64,000 nt of DNA. Origin: Gammaproteobacteria bacterium. Lineage in GTDB: Bacteria > Pseudomonadota > Gammaproteobacteria > Pseudomonadales > IMCC2047. The notes under the pieces were generated by a model. It was not told the DNA's origin. It was given only the letters and a program-made list of their open reading frames with translations, and ran no database searches. Where the stretch lies: positions 1-64,000 of the forward strand of contig JAJFKB010000011.1 in assembly GCA_021773395.1 (NCBI GenBank), written 5' to 3'. Made by a program: the position numbers and the translations under genes. Positions 27,708 through 37,192 of the stretch are shown piece after piece (the first letter of the stretch is position 1; the number at the start of each line of letters is the position of its first letter).

Positions 27708-28997
27708 TCACCTGCTCCAAGGACAGGCTTTAGCATGAATATGCGCTTCAAAATCTTCTCTAAAGTATCGCAGTGCGCTCTCCAACGGCCCCATAGCTCC
27801 CGGTGCGAGTGCGCAAAATGTATTTCCCGGCCCCAAAAGATGGGTATGCCTGTTGAGTATCTCCATATCCTCCATCTCCCCTCTTCCTTTTTCAAACTCC
27901 GACAGAATATGCTCCACCCAAGGCAATCCATCGCGGCATGGCGTGCACCAGCCACAGGATTCCTGGGCAAAAAAGTGCTCCAGATTTAACACCATACCCA
28001 CCGGACAGGTTTTATCATCCATAATGATCATGGTACCGGTGCCTAAGCGGCTTCCGGCCTTGCCGATGGAGGTGTAATCCATGTGTAGATCCAGATGCTG
28101 CTCGGTCAGGAAATTGGTCGAACCACCTCCAGGTAAAAATCCTCGCAACTTGTAGCCGTCCTGCATGCCCCCGGCGTACTTATCGATGATTTCCCGCACC
28201 GGTGTTCCCAGTGGCAACTCCCAGGCTCCCGGATTTTTCACCCGCCCGCTGACACCAAATACTTTTGTCCCGGCGTCCCCGGTCAAACTCAACCCCTTGT
28301 ACCAATCAGCGCCATTATTGACAATATGCGGCACATTACAGATGGTCTCGACATTGTTCACCACCGTGGGACGTCCCCAAAGTCCACTGACCTGAGGAAA
28401 CGGTGGCTTGGCGCGCGGGTTGGCCCGTTTTCCTTCCAGCGAATTGAGTAGTGCCGTTTCTTCACCGCAGATATACCGTCCCGCGCTGGTATGCACATAA
28501 ATATCCAGATTAAAGCGACTATGCATAATATTCCGGCCCAACAGTCCATGTTCCCTGCATTCTGCAATCGCCTTGGTCAGCAACTCTGCACAGCGCGTAT
28601 ATTCCCCTCGAATAAAGATATAGGCGGTTTCTGCCTGTAGCGTATAAGCACTAATGATAATACCCTCAATCAGCTGATGGGGATCTCCTTCCATCAGCAA
28701 GCGATCCTTGAAAGTACCCGGCTCCATCTCATCTGCATTTATTACCAGATATTTAGGTCGTCGCTGCAACTCTTCCCGATCTTTATACATGGGAACGAAG
28801 CTCCACTTCATTCCCGTCGGGAAGCCTGCCCCGCCTCGACCACGCAGATCAGCGTCTTGCAGCAATTGCAAAATATCACCGGACTCCATTTCCAGCAGCG
28901 CTTTATGTGCGGCCCTATAACCACCGTTCGCCCGATACTGTTTTAAATCCGGCGGTGTTTTATCGGTACCAATATTTTTTGTTAATGGTGTTTCCAT
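27708..28997 (-). CDS. nuoF: NADH-quinone oxidoreductase subunit F (NADH and FMN binding)
   Basis: The 429-residue catalytic subunit that binds NADH, FMN and cluster N3. The glycine-rich GRGGAGFPTGMKW (about 53-65) contacts FMN and NADH; N3 ligands are SCGWCTPCR plus TFCALAPGA. Length matches the family (about 425-445). It begins 20 bp after nuoE; a 71-bp gap separates it from nuoG. Confidence 0.97.
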   Translation of the reverse strand: METPLTKNIGTDKTPPDLKQYRANGGYRAAHKALLEMESGDILQLLQDADLRGRGGAGFPTGMKWSFVPMYKDREELQRRPKYLVINADEMEPGTFKDRLLMEGDPHQLIEGIIISAYTLQAETAYIFIRGEYTRCAELLTKAIAECREHGLLGRNIMHSRFNLDIYVHTSAGRYICGEETALLNSLEGKRANPRAKPPFPQVSGLWGRPTVVNNVETICNVPHIVNNGADWYKGLSLTGDAGTKVFGVSGRVKNPGAWELPLGTPVREIIDKYAGGMQDGYKLRGFLPGGGSTNFLTEQHLDLHMDYTSIGKAGSRLGTGTMIIMDDKTCPVGMVLNLEHFFAQESCGWCTPCRDGLPWVEHILSEFEKGRGEMEDMEILNRHTHLLGPGNTFCALAPGAMGPLESALRYFREDFEAHIHAKACPWSR

Positions 28998-29017
28998 GAA
29001 TTAACGGCCCGCGCCTC

Positions 29018-29497
29018 TCATTCAGTTGACCCCAGTATTTTTCTGACCTTTTCTTCATTCAGATGTGTTTCCAGCTCACCATTTACCAGCATCACCGGTG
29101 CCCGATCACAGGCTCCCTGACAGGCAACCGGCAGCAGAGTATATTCTCCATCTTCTGTGGTTTGGCCAAAATCGATACCTAAACCACCCTTGAGCTGCGC
29201 TGCTATGTTGTCACATCCCATGATCCAGCAACTGACACTGTCGCAAAGCATAATGACGTTTCTACCCACCGGTCGTCTGAAGATCAGATTGTAAAAAGTA
29301 GCCACGCCATCCAGTTCCGCAGGTGACATTTCCAACAATTCCGCCACCGCCTTAATACTCTCATCCGACACCCAGCCTCGATGCTTCTGCACTACCTTGA
29401 GCGCCTCGATAGAGGCCGCTTGCTTCTGTTCGTAATGGGACGCCTCCGCCTCAATTTCGGCAATTTCTTCGGCACTGAGGGCTGCTATTTTTTCCAT
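29018..29497 (-). CDS. nuoE: NADH-quinone oxidoreductase subunit E
   Basis: A 159-residue thioredoxin-fold subunit holding the [2Fe-2S] cluster N1a through CDSVSC and CQGAC (about 95-145). It pairs with NuoF. It begins 165 bp after nuoCD, the longest gap in the operon, because a 120-bp repeat element lies there. Confidence 0.97.
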   Translation of the reverse strand: MEKIAALSAEEIAEIEAEASHYEQKQAASIEALKVVQKHRGWVSDESIKAVAELLEMSPAELDGVATFYNLIFRRPVGRNVIMLCDSVSCWIMGCDNIAAQLKGGLGIDFGQTTEDGEYTLLPVACQGACDRAPVMLVNGELETHLNEEKVRKILGSTE

Positions 29498-29534
29498 TTT
29501 ATTCCAGTTAATTTAATTACTTATGACGAAACAG

Positions 29535-29654
29535 AAACCGTCTCTTGTGTTCGAGGGCAAGACATAAAATCTGTGAGGAAGCGGAGTTTACAAACGCGTA
29601 AATAAGCATTCCAAACAAATTTTTAACGCCACCATCGGGCGCAAGAGGCGGTTT
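29535..29654. mobile_element. MITE-like element A2 (120 bp) inside the nuo operon
   Basis: The ends AAACCGTCTCTTG (29535-29547) and CAAGAGGCGGTTT (29642-29654) form an inverted repeat with one mismatch in 13. GGCAAGACA (29556), AAGCGGA (29579) and TTTTTAAC (29620) match the element at 17277-17415 in order and spacing, although the ends differ. No target duplication is evident. It stands 8 bp after the nuoCD stop and 37 bp before the nuoE start. Confidence 0.7.
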
Positions 29655-29662
29655 GCAATCCA

Positions 29663-31444
29663 TCATCGGTCTACGTCCGCCATCACAAAATCGATACTCG
29701 CAATAATTGCTATCAAATCCGCCACATATAGCCCTCTACTCATCAACGGAATCATCTGTAAATGAGGGAAAGAGGGTGTGCGAATTCGGGTACGGTAAGA
29801 CATGGTACTGCCATCGCTAATCAGGTAATAACTGTTCACACCTTTAGTTCCTTCCACTGGAGTACACGCCTCACCCGCTGGAATCACCGGTCCCCAACTG
29901 ACATTCACAAAATGCTGAATCAAGGTTTCAATATCTTTAAAAGTGCGCTCTTTCAGCGGCGGCGTAGTCAGTGAGTGGTCAGCTTTATAGGGCCCTTCGG
30001 GCATGTTGTTAAGGCATTGCTCAATAATGCGCAGACTTTGCCATATTTCCTCCACTCGCACCGCACAGCGATCATAACAATCGCCTCGATTCCCGGTAGG
30101 TACCTCAAATTCAAAATTCTCATAGCCCGAATAGGGTCGATTTTTACGATAGTCCCATTCGAAACCTGTCGCTCTCAATCCTGGGCCAGTGATACCCCAG
30201 TCAATGGCTTCCTGTGTGTTGTAGTCGCCTATGCCTTGAGTTCGACGTTTAAGAATACTGTTATCCATCACCATCTTGTCATATTCTTTGAGACGCGCTG
30301 GCATATAGTCGAGAAACTCTCGGATCATCCGCTCCCAACCTTTAGGGAGATCCTGCGCCACACCGCCTATTCTGAACCATCCACCGTGCATCCTCGCTCC
30401 CGTCACGGCTTCGATAATTTCAAATAGTTTTTCTCGGTCGATAAACATGTAAAAGATTGGGGAAAGCTGTCCCACGTCTTGAGCAAACGTACCATAAAAG
30501 ACCAGATGGCTGGCAACGCGATATAGCTCCGCCATCATTATACGGATCACCTTGGCTCGCTCCGGAACCTCAATCCCGGCCAGTTTTTCTACCGCCATCA
30601 CATAGGGGAAGTTATTCATCACTCCACCCAAATAATCAATGCGATCGGTATAAGGTATGTAGGTATGCCAGGATTGCCGTTCTGCCATTTTCTCCGATGC
30701 ACGGTGGTGGTAGCCAATATCGGGAACCGCATCCACCACTTCTTCACCATCCAGCTGAAGTGCAATCCGAAAAACACCGTGCACACTGGGGTGATTCGGC
30801 CCCAGATTTAAAAACATGAATTCGCTATCTTCAGTCGCCCGTTGCATTCCCCACTCTTCAGGTCTGAAACGCAGGGCTTCCTGTTCGAGTTCTGTTTTAT
30901 CCTGATCGAGGCTATAGGGTTCCATCTCTGTCGCCCTTGCAGGATGATCCTTTCGCAGAGCATGGCCTTTCCATGTGGGTGGGCAAAGAATTCGACACAG
31001 GTTGGGGTGACCTCTGAATTCTATGCCAAACATATCCCAGGCTTCACGCTCATACCAGTTCGCGTTCGGCCAGATATGTGTAATCGTTGGCAACCAGGTA
31101 TCTTCGCTGGATAGCGGAACCTTGATGCGTATATCTTCATTGCGCTGATAGGAGGTGAGATGGTAGACAAGGGTAAAATCACTTTCTGGCTGCCCCTCAC
31201 GATGTGTACGAGCACGCTCATCAATGCCGGCCAGGTCATAGAGCATGCTAAAGGGGAGTGCAATTTCTGATTTAAGATAGCAGAGCAAGGCAACGATCTG
31301 ATCACGTGCAACCCAAAGCGTGCTTACACCATCACAGACAGGTTGTTCGGCCAACAACGCAGCACCAAACCGGGAACTCAATTCCTGGATCAGCTTTGGT
31401 CGTGGCTGCACTTCAGTTAGCACTTGGTTAATCCCCGCTATCAA
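29663..31444 (-). CDS. nuoC: NADH-quinone oxidoreductase fused subunit C/D
   Basis: A 593-residue fusion (nuoCD): the NuoC 30-kDa domain (about 1-190, with [31 protein letters not shown]) and the NuoD 49-kDa domain (about 205-593, with [15 protein letters not shown] and [11 protein letters not shown]). The NuoD part lines the quinone site next to NuoB. Fusion of C and D is typical of Escherichia and Pseudomonas-type complex I. It begins 18 bp after nuoB. Confidence 0.97.
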   Translation of the reverse strand: MIAGINQVLTEVQPRPKLIQELSSRFGAALLAEQPVCDGVSTLWVARDQIVALLCYLKSEIALPFSMLYDLAGIDERARTHREGQPESDFTLVYHLTSYQRNEDIRIKVPLSSEDTWLPTITHIWPNANWYEREAWDMFGIEFRGHPNLCRILCPPTWKGHALRKDHPARATEMEPYSLDQDKTELEQEALRFRPEEWGMQRATEDSEFMFLNLGPNHPSVHGVFRIALQLDGEEVVDAVPDIGYHHRASEKMAERQSWHTYIPYTDRIDYLGGVMNNFPYVMAVEKLAGIEVPERAKVIRIMMAELYRVASHLVFYGTFAQDVGQLSPIFYMFIDREKLFEIIEAVTGARMHGGWFRIGGVAQDLPKGWERMIREFLDYMPARLKEYDKMVMDNSILKRRTQGIGDYNTQEAIDWGITGPGLRATGFEWDYRKNRPYSGYENFEFEVPTGNRGDCYDRCAVRVEEIWQSLRIIEQCLNNMPEGPYKADHSLTTPPLKERTFKDIETLIQHFVNVSWGPVIPAGEACTPVEGTKGVNSYYLISDGSTMSYRTRIRTPSFPHLQMIPLMSRGLYVADLIAIIASIDFVMADVDR

Positions 31445-31462
31445 TTCGGAAAATCTGCGCTG

Positions 31463-32101
31463 CTATAATTCGTAAGGCGACCTCAGGATCTTTACCTTTT
31501 GCCTCTCTTCGTTGCGCAAATCTCTTTGACTCACTTTCTTCGCCTTTTGAACGCCCTGATCACCCACCACCCAACTCAACGGTCGTTTTTCCTGGCCAAT
31601 CGCATCCTGCAACAACATTAAGCCCTGCAATAACGCTTCCGGGCGCGGTGGACAGCCCGGCACATATACATCAACTGGTAGAAACTTATCAACTCCCTGC
31701 ACCACACTGTAGACGTCGAACATACCCCCAGAGTTGGCACAGGATCCCATCGAAATGACCCAACGCGGTTCCAACAGTTGATCGTAAAGACGCTGTATCA
31801 CTGGAGCCATCTTGCGAAACACAGTCCCGGAAATCACAATAAGATCGGCCTGCCGAGGGGTTGCCCGGATGACTTCGGCCCCAAATCGCGCGATATCATG
31901 ACGACTGGTAAAAGCTGTGGCCATTTCGACATAACAACAGGAAAGACCAAAATTAAAGGGCCAGAGAGAGTTTTTGCGCCCCCAATTAATCAGGTCATCC
32001 AGTCTGGCCATAAACATGCTGCGCTGTACGTTTTCATCGAAATACTGCTCACGCAACCCTTCTCCGGGGCCGGAATCAGCTTTGCTGAGGCTCCATCGCA
32101 T
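31463..32101 (-). CDS. nuoB: NADH-quinone oxidoreductase subunit B
   Basis: A 212-residue subunit holding the terminal cluster N2, which reduces quinone. Ligands are the adjacent cysteines in [10 protein letters not shown], the one in [10 protein letters not shown] and the one in [12 protein letters not shown]. The tail beyond residue 185 is basic. It begins 34 bp after nuoA. Confidence 0.97.
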   Translation of the reverse strand: MRWSLSKADSGPGEGLREQYFDENVQRSMFMARLDDLINWGRKNSLWPFNFGLSCCYVEMATAFTSRHDIARFGAEVIRATPRQADLIVISGTVFRKMAPVIQRLYDQLLEPRWVISMGSCANSGGMFDVYSVVQGVDKFLPVDVYVPGCPPRPEALLQGLMLLQDAIGQEKRPLSWVVGDQGVQKAKKVSQRDLRNEERQKVKILRSPYEL

Positions 32102-32135
32102 ACTTACACCTTATGATTTAATTAATTGTTCAGCT

Positions 32136-32561
32136 TTATTCTTGTTTACGAGAAATTCTCGGCCTGTCATTCTTCCAATCAAGAGCACCTAAACGCCACA
32201 GATAAACCAGGGCGGCAATCAAAATAACAATAAACACAATAACTTCAACAAACCCCAACCAGCCAACCTCGCGGAAAGCGATAGCCCAGGCAAATAGAAA
32301 AACGGCTTCCAGGTCAAAAATTACAAAGAGGATTGCGACCAGGTAGAAAGGGACAGTAACGTGATAACGAGCGCCTCCGACCGATACGATACCGGATTCG
32401 AAAGGTTCGTCGGTGGCACGATCATGCCTGCGAGGCCCCAAAAAGTGAGACAATAATAGCATGGCAACCACCAACCCCATCACCGCAAAAAAATAGATGA
32501 GGAGTGGTCCAAGAACCGCGGTTTCTGCAGATGTTGCGTTCACGACATAAGCTCCCACCAC
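32136..32561 (-). CDS. nuoA: NADH-quinone oxidoreductase subunit A
   Basis: A 141-residue ND3-like subunit with three membrane helices and the loop with PFESGIVSVGGARYHVTVPFYLVAILF, which lies near the quinone tunnel. It is the first gene of the operon A-B-CD-E-F-G-H-I-J-K-L-M-N. The region 32562-32730 before it must hold the operon promoter, but I see no strong consensus; a TTGTGA/TAATGC pair with 17-bp spacing on the minus strand is only weak. Confidence 0.97.
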   Translation of the reverse strand: MVGAYVVNATSAETAVLGPLLIYFFAVMGLVVAMLLLSHFLGPRRHDRATDEPFESGIVSVGGARYHVTVPFYLVAILFVIFDLEAVFLFAWAIAFREVGWLGFVEVIVFIVILIAALVYLWRLGALDWKNDRPRISRKQE

Positions 32562-32730
32562 AAAAAAACTTGCGCTAATAATTTATTGCTGCGGTGAGAC
32601 GCCTACTTCTTAGAAATTGCTACACCGCGTATACAGCGCCAAGCATTAAGAATAGGAGCAACTTATCACAAGAATAAGGGGGAATGCCAGAAAAAGTAAT
32701 TTCTGTGTTTGCAGAAGGGGTTTTTACTTT

Positions 32731-32887
32731 GGGCCTGTTAACACTAATTTGCTCGTCACTGCCAAGACTATTTTTTTGTCCAGCAAGGCAAGGAACGCCG
32801 TGTAGCTGGCCTACATAAGCGACTGATAACGCCGCTGGGCGATTTTTCAGGCTCAACACTGCCAATCAAATTAGTGTTAACAGGCCC
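32731..32887. mobile_element. MITE-like element B (157 bp) with perfect 21-bp inverted ends
   Basis: The ends at 32731-32751 and 32867-32887 are perfect inverted repeats of 21 bp, the left one starting GGGCCTGTTAACACTA. There is no coding frame and no clear target duplication. The outermost base of the right end is the first base (read on the plus strand) of the complement of the DUF1820 stop codon. It separates that gene from the nuoA leader. Confidence 0.75.
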
Positions 32888-33213
32888 TAGTTTTCCTGGG
32901 GTCGAAACGGAGATACCGGCATCGCTGTAACCTTGGCACCGCCAGCTTCACTGATTTTTGCAACGCCCTCTTTTTCCACCTCATCAATGCGAATAATTGA
33001 ATGTAGAGGAACATAGCTTCGTGTTACAGATTCAAATTCAGTTTTCAGCCTTTCTTCATTGGGATCTACCACGAGCTGGCTTCTCTCTCCAAAAATAATC
33101 TCTTCTACTTCGATAAATCCATAGAGATCACTCTGATAAATTTGCCGGGCAAATACCTCGTACACCTTATCCTTGTTATAGAAAACAACTTTATAAATCT
33201 GTCGCTTGGCCAT
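32887..33213 (-). CDS. DUF1820 family protein
   Basis: A 108-residue protein beginning MAKRQIYKVVFYNKDKVYEVFARQIYQSDLYGFIEVEEI, clear DUF1820. This family is widespread in gammaproteobacteria and of unknown role; its predicted fold is beta-rich and soluble. The ATG at 33213 is chosen over a TTG at 33225 because family members begin here. Its TAG stop abuts element B. It stands upstream of the nuo operon on the same strand. Confidence 0.9.
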   Translation of the reverse strand: MAKRQIYKVVFYNKDKVYEVFARQIYQSDLYGFIEVEEIIFGERSQLVVDPNEERLKTEFESVTRSYVPLHSIIRIDEVEKEGVAKISEAGGAKVTAMPVSPFRPQEN

Positions 33214-33369
33214 AGGAAAGTTCAATACCGATCACAACTAAAAAAAGGGGGGCGCAAGGATACCATAACTGGTAAAAATATCGACTCTTTCTTCAACGCG
33301 CTGTCAAAGACTATTTTAAGCTTTGGTTGTAGCAAAAGATACTTGTATTATTGGCGCGATATACCGCAT

Positions 33370-34593
33370 TTACAGTACCTGCTTCTCCCTCAGATCCTCG
33401 ATCTCGATCTGAGAATAACCCAGCAGCTCCTCTAATACTTCCTGAGTATTTTCCCCAAGCAAAGGAGGCGCTTTAGCTGGTTCAATGGGTGTTTTCGAAT
33501 ACTTGATGGGGTTGGCTACTAACGGCATTTTTCCCGCCAGCGGATGCTCTACCTCAATCCACATTTTGCGCGCTTTGATTTGCGGATTGTCAAAAACCTG
33601 ATCGATTCGATTAATCGGTCCGCATGGCACCGAAACGGCCTCCAGATCTGTCAGCCAACGAGCGCTATCACGGCTAATTAATATCTCTGCGATTGCAGCA
33701 CAAAGCTCCTCTCGATTCCTAACCCGTGCCGAATTGCTTGCATAACAGTCGTTATCAGCCCATTGCGCACAACCGGCCACTTCACAAAATTTGCGAAACT
33801 GTTCATCATTACCAATGGCTAATATAATAAAACCATCTCGTGTGGGGAAAGCCTGATAAGGCACGATATTGGGATGGGCATTCCCTAGCCGCTGTGGCGC
33901 AACGCCGCCAATCAGGTAGTTCATCGCCTGATTAGCCAGACAGGCCACCTGCACATCCAGCAGGGAAACGTCTATATGCTGCCCAACACCACTTTTTTCA
34001 CGCTCAATCAAAGCCCCTTGAATCGCTGTAGTGGCATACATGCCTGTCAATATATCGGTTAGAGCGACACCAACCTTCTGCGGCCCACCACCGGGCAAAT
34101 GATCCTGCTCACCGGTCACGCTCATCAAACCACCCATGCCCTGAATGAGGAAATCATAACCGGCACGGTGAGCATAGGGTCCATCCTGACCAAATCCTGT
34201 AACAGAGCAGTAAACCAGCTTAGGGTTAATTTCTCTCAGCGACTCATAATCCAGGTAATATTTAGCCAATCCACCCACTTTATAATTCTCAATCAACACA
34301 TCAGATTGTTTCACCAAATCTCTAATTACAGACTGGCCTTCTGGCGTTGCGATATTGAGTGTGATGGATTTCTTGCCGCGATTAGCCGATAGATAGTAGG
34401 CCGATTCCGAGGTATCTTCACTGCGATCATTCTGCAGATAGGGAGGTCCCCAATGGCGCGTGTCATCGCCAACAATAGGGCGTTCGACTTTAATAACTTC
34501 AGCACCCAGATCAGCCAATAATTGGCCCGCCCACGGGCCTGCGAGAATACGACTTAATTCCAGAACGCGAATATGAGAGAGAGGGGTATTCAC
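33370..34593 (-). CDS. CaiB/BaiF family CoA-transferase (probably succinyl-CoA:glutarate CoA-transferase)
   Basis: A 407-residue class III CoA-transferase: RVLELSRILAGPWAGQLLADLGAEVIKVERP at the N-terminus, VTGFGQDGPYAHRAGYDFLIQGMGG with the catalytic aspartate expected in the GYDFLIQ segment, and a C-terminal LLGENTQEVLEELLGYS. The position just downstream of a glutaryl-CoA dehydrogenase gene suggests that it activates glutarate (the SUGCT role). This specificity is inference. The gap to gcdH is 63 bp and contains a palindrome. Confidence 0.85.
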   Translation of the reverse strand: MNTPLSHIRVLELSRILAGPWAGQLLADLGAEVIKVERPIVGDDTRHWGPPYLQNDRSEDTSESAYYLSANRGKKSITLNIATPEGQSVIRDLVKQSDVLIENYKVGGLAKYYLDYESLREINPKLVYCSVTGFGQDGPYAHRAGYDFLIQGMGGLMSVTGEQDHLPGGGPQKVGVALTDILTGMYATTAIQGALIEREKSGVGQHIDVSLLDVQVACLANQAMNYLIGGVAPQRLGNAHPNIVPYQAFPTRDGFIILAIGNDEQFRKFCEVAGCAQWADNDCYASNSARVRNREELCAAIAEILISRDSARWLTDLEAVSVPCGPINRIDQVFDNPQIKARKMWIEVEHPLAGKMPLVANPIKYSKTPIEPAKAPPLLGENTQEVLEELLGYSQIEIEDLREKQVL

Positions 34594-34607
34594 AGGTCAG
34601 CATCCAG

Positions 34608-34634
34608 GGGTCGGAGTCAAATTGACCCCGACCC
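34608..34634. repeat. REP-like palindrome between gcdH and the CoA-transferase gene
   Basis: Arms of 13 bp (34608-34620, starting GGGTCGGAGTCAA, and 34622-34634) match at 12 positions around one central base. It would form a stable hairpin in the gcdH-CoA-transferase mRNA. The GGAGTC core recurs at 37104 and 38084. Confidence 0.55.
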
Positions 34635-34656
34635 GCTTCTCGGAGGAGAAAGCTGT

Positions 34657-35844
34657 TTAACTAAAGGCCTGCAATCCAGTTTGCGCACGACCCAGAATCA
34701 AGGCGTGAACATCATGCGTACCTTCATAGGTATTGACTGTTTCCAGGTTAATCATATGACGCATAACCGGGAACTCGTCTGAAATACCGTTACCACCGTG
34801 CATATCACGCGCCATACGAGCAATATCCAAAGCTTTGCCACAGGAATTACGCTTTAACAACGAAATCAACTCAGGCGGTAAACGACCTTCTTCACGCAAC
34901 CTCGTCGCGCGCAGACAGCCCAGCAGCGCCAGACTAATTTCAGTTTGCATGTTAGCCAGTTTCAGTTGAATCAGCTGGTTTTGCGCCAGTGGTCGGCCAA
35001 ACTGCTTACGATCCATGGTGTACTCACGCGCAGCATGCCAACAGGCCTCTGCTGCACCCAAAGATCCCCAGGCAATGCCCAAACGGGCATTATTCAAACA
35101 TCCGAACGGTCCTTTCAATCCTTCTACGCCTGGCATAAGGTTTTCTTCCGGAACGAAAACTTCGTCCATAACCACTTCGCCAGTGATCGAAGCGCGCAGT
35201 GATAACTTGCCTTCGATTTTAGGAGCTGTCAGTCCTTCCCAACCCTTTTCCAGAATAAAACCACGAATCACGTTATCTTCAGTTTTACCCCAAACGATAA
35301 ACACGTCAGCGATCGGTGAATTGGAAATCCACATTTTAGTACCGCTGATTTTGTAACCACCATCGACTTTCTTGGCACGAGTTAACATGCTGGCAGGATC
35401 AGAACCGGCATTAGGCTCAGTCAGACCAAAACAACCAATCCACTCACCGGTCGCCAGTTTCGGCAGGTATTTCTCTTTTTGCTCTTCAGAACCGTATGCA
35501 TAGATAGGGTACATAACCAGACTGGACTGTACACTCATCATCGAACGATATCCGGAATCAACACGCTCGACTTCACGTGCAATCAAACCATAGCTGGTGT
35601 AGCTGACGCCTGAACAACCATAACCTTCGATAGTTGGGCCCAACAAACCCAGCTCGCCCATTTCTCGAAAAATAGCAGGATCGGTAGATTCATTTTGATA
35701 AGCTTCTCGAACTCGTGGCGCCAGTTTATCTTGAGCATACTGGTTAGTAGTATCGCGCACCATGCGCTCTTCTTCAGTTAATTGGTCTTCCATTAAAAAT
35801 GGGTCTTCCCACTTGAAAGATCCCCAGGAACTTGGTGATACCAT
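34657..35844 (-). CDS. gcdH: glutaryl-CoA dehydrogenase
   Basis: A 395-residue acyl-CoA dehydrogenase that oxidises and decarboxylates glutaryl-CoA to crotonyl-CoA in lysine, tryptophan and glutarate breakdown. FAD contacts are in [16 protein letters not shown] and [17 protein letters not shown]; the catalytic base is the glutamate of [18 protein letters not shown]. The C-terminal sequence closely resembles known glutaryl-CoA dehydrogenases, including the human enzyme. It is divergent from a LysR regulator gene, the usual gcdH-gcdR arrangement. Confidence 0.93.
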   Translation of the reverse strand: MVSPSSWGSFKWEDPFLMEDQLTEEERMVRDTTNQYAQDKLAPRVREAYQNESTDPAIFREMGELGLLGPTIEGYGCSGVSYTSYGLIAREVERVDSGYRSMMSVQSSLVMYPIYAYGSEEQKEKYLPKLATGEWIGCFGLTEPNAGSDPASMLTRAKKVDGGYKISGTKMWISNSPIADVFIVWGKTEDNVIRGFILEKGWEGLTAPKIEGKLSLRASITGEVVMDEVFVPEENLMPGVEGLKGPFGCLNNARLGIAWGSLGAAEACWHAAREYTMDRKQFGRPLAQNQLIQLKLANMQTEISLALLGCLRATRLREEGRLPPELISLLKRNSCGKALDIARMARDMHGGNGISDEFPVMRHMINLETVNTYEGTHDVHALILGRAQTGLQAFS

Positions 35845-35898
35845 AATACTATTCCTCCCATCCGATGATGGTTTTATATGTTAAAAGTTATATTATCC

Positions 35899-35920
35899 AC
35901 CCCGAAGCAGGCTACGGGGT
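35899..35920. repeat. 22-bp hairpin in the gcdH leader
   Basis: ACCCCG (35899-35904) pairs with CGGGGT (35915-35920), and an inner AGC/GCT extends the stem. It lies 54 bp upstream of the gcdH start and would be in its 5' untranslated RNA. No T-run follows on either strand, so it is not an intrinsic terminator. Confidence 0.45.
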
Positions 35921-36063
35921 TCTAGCTGCCGTAAATTCGGCTTCAACCAGTAGGTAATGCGGCTGATACCGCTTCCACCAGCTCTTTTGCAGCAAACTGC
36001 AGCAAACAAAAACATGAGCGATTAAACAGGCGCAAAAAAGGATGGCCAACCATATCAAGCCAT

Positions 36064-36117
36064 GTTATATATGTAAAATATATTATATTTATATTTTCTA
36101 TATATTAAGATTATACA
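36064..36117. promoter_or_regulatory. AT-rich gcdH/lysR intergenic control region
   Basis: A run made almost only of A and T, with imperfect dyads such as ATATA-N7-TATAT at 36068-36084, lies directly before the regulator ATG. LysR regulators usually bind such dyads (T-N11-A type) near their own promoter and control the divergent gene. The rest of 35845-36063 holds the hairpin at 35899 and nothing else that I recognise. Confidence 0.35.
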
Positions 36118-36990
36118 ATGGACGTCCGACAACTCCAGATCTTCCGCAGCGTAGCACTCCACTTAAGCTTCAGTAAAGCTGCTGAAGAATTATTTATTGC
36201 CCAGCCCGCTATCAGTATCTCGATTAAAAAACTGGAAAACGAGCTAGATACCTCATTGTTTAATCGTGCGGCAAGAAAAGTCAGCCTGACGCCGGAGGGC
36301 AAAGCCCTGTTAAGCCATGCAAACAGCATCCTGAAACAGGTAGCCGACGCCAAAACCGAAATGCATGCATTGAGAGGCTTGGAAAAAGGTGAGGTGAGGA
36401 TTGCTATGCCAGCCATGCACGGCGCCTATTACTTCCCCGCCATTTTTGACCACTTCATGCGGCAAAATCCCAGCTTGCAAATTTATGTTGAGGAAGAAGG
36501 TACGCGACAAATTGAACAACACCTACAGGATGGCACTATTGATCTGGGCATTGTCATTATGGATGATGCTCCCGACACTTTGGAGGTTCATCCACTCATC
36601 GATGAGGAGATGGTAGTCTGCACGCCATCCAATCATCCCTTTGCTAAACGTAAAACTATCACCGCCGAAGAATTTTTTGAAGAAAACCTTATCCTCATTA
36701 AGGAGGGCTATTTTCTGCGAGAAACAATCGACCGACTCAGCCAACAACTGCAAAAACCGCCGAAAATCATATTTGAAACCAACCTGATGCTTCTAATCAA
36801 ACGCCTGGTGCTGAGCGGTAAAGGTATAAGCACCTGTTTGCAATTTGTGTTGCAAGAAGAGACGGATCTAAGTGGCGTGTCCTTCGATCCACCCATTTTT
36901 TTCCGTATGGGGCTTGCCTGGAAGAAAGGCCACCATCTTTCTGCAGCTAACCGCGCTTTTGTTAATTTTTTGTTGAACTCTTCCCCTTAG
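36118..36990 (+). CDS. LysR family transcriptional regulator (probable regulator of gcdH)
   Basis: A 290-residue LTTR with an N-terminal winged helix-turn-helix (QLQIFRSVALHLSFSKAAEELFIAQPAISISIKKLENEL, about 5-43) and a periplasmic-binding-protein-like effector domain (about 92-290). Divergent from gcdH across 273 bp, which points to control of glutaryl-CoA use; the effector would be glutarate or glutaryl-CoA, by analogy only. Transcription is monocistronic. Confidence 0.88.
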   Translation: MDVRQLQIFRSVALHLSFSKAAEELFIAQPAISISIKKLENELDTSLFNRAARKVSLTPEGKALLSHANSILKQVADAKTEMHALRGLEKGEVRIAMPAMHGAYYFPAIFDHFMRQNPSLQIYVEEEGTRQIEQHLQDGTIDLGIVIMDDAPDTLEVHPLIDEEMVVCTPSNHPFAKRKTITAEEFFEENLILIKEGYFLRETIDRLSQQLQKPPKIIFETNLMLLIKRLVLSGKGISTCLQFVLQEETDLSGVSFDPPIFFRMGLAWKKGHHLSAANRAFVNFLLNSSP

Positions 36991-37103
36991 CCCGAATATT
37001 TCGCCAGTACGCCTAAAATAGCTCTAAAGCCCCTACGCATATTGGCTTTGATCTAAAATCGCCTCGATGACGGTTTGTCACCGGCATGTGGCTCGCAGGA
37101 AGC

Positions 37104-37124
37104 TGGAGTCGGATGCTGACTCCA
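37104..37124. repeat. REP-like hairpin upstream of hisG
   Basis: TGGAGTC (37104-37110) and GACTCCA (37118-37124) are perfect 7-bp arms around GGATGCT. The GGAGTC/GACTCC core is shared with the palindromes at 34608 and 38071. It lies 68 bp before the hisG start. Otherwise the 36991-37192 gap shows no gene. Confidence 0.5.
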
Positions 37125-37192
37125 ACCCCGGAATAGTGCGATAATGCGCCGCTTTATCAACGAACAATGAAATCAGAGGCATCTATCCACCA

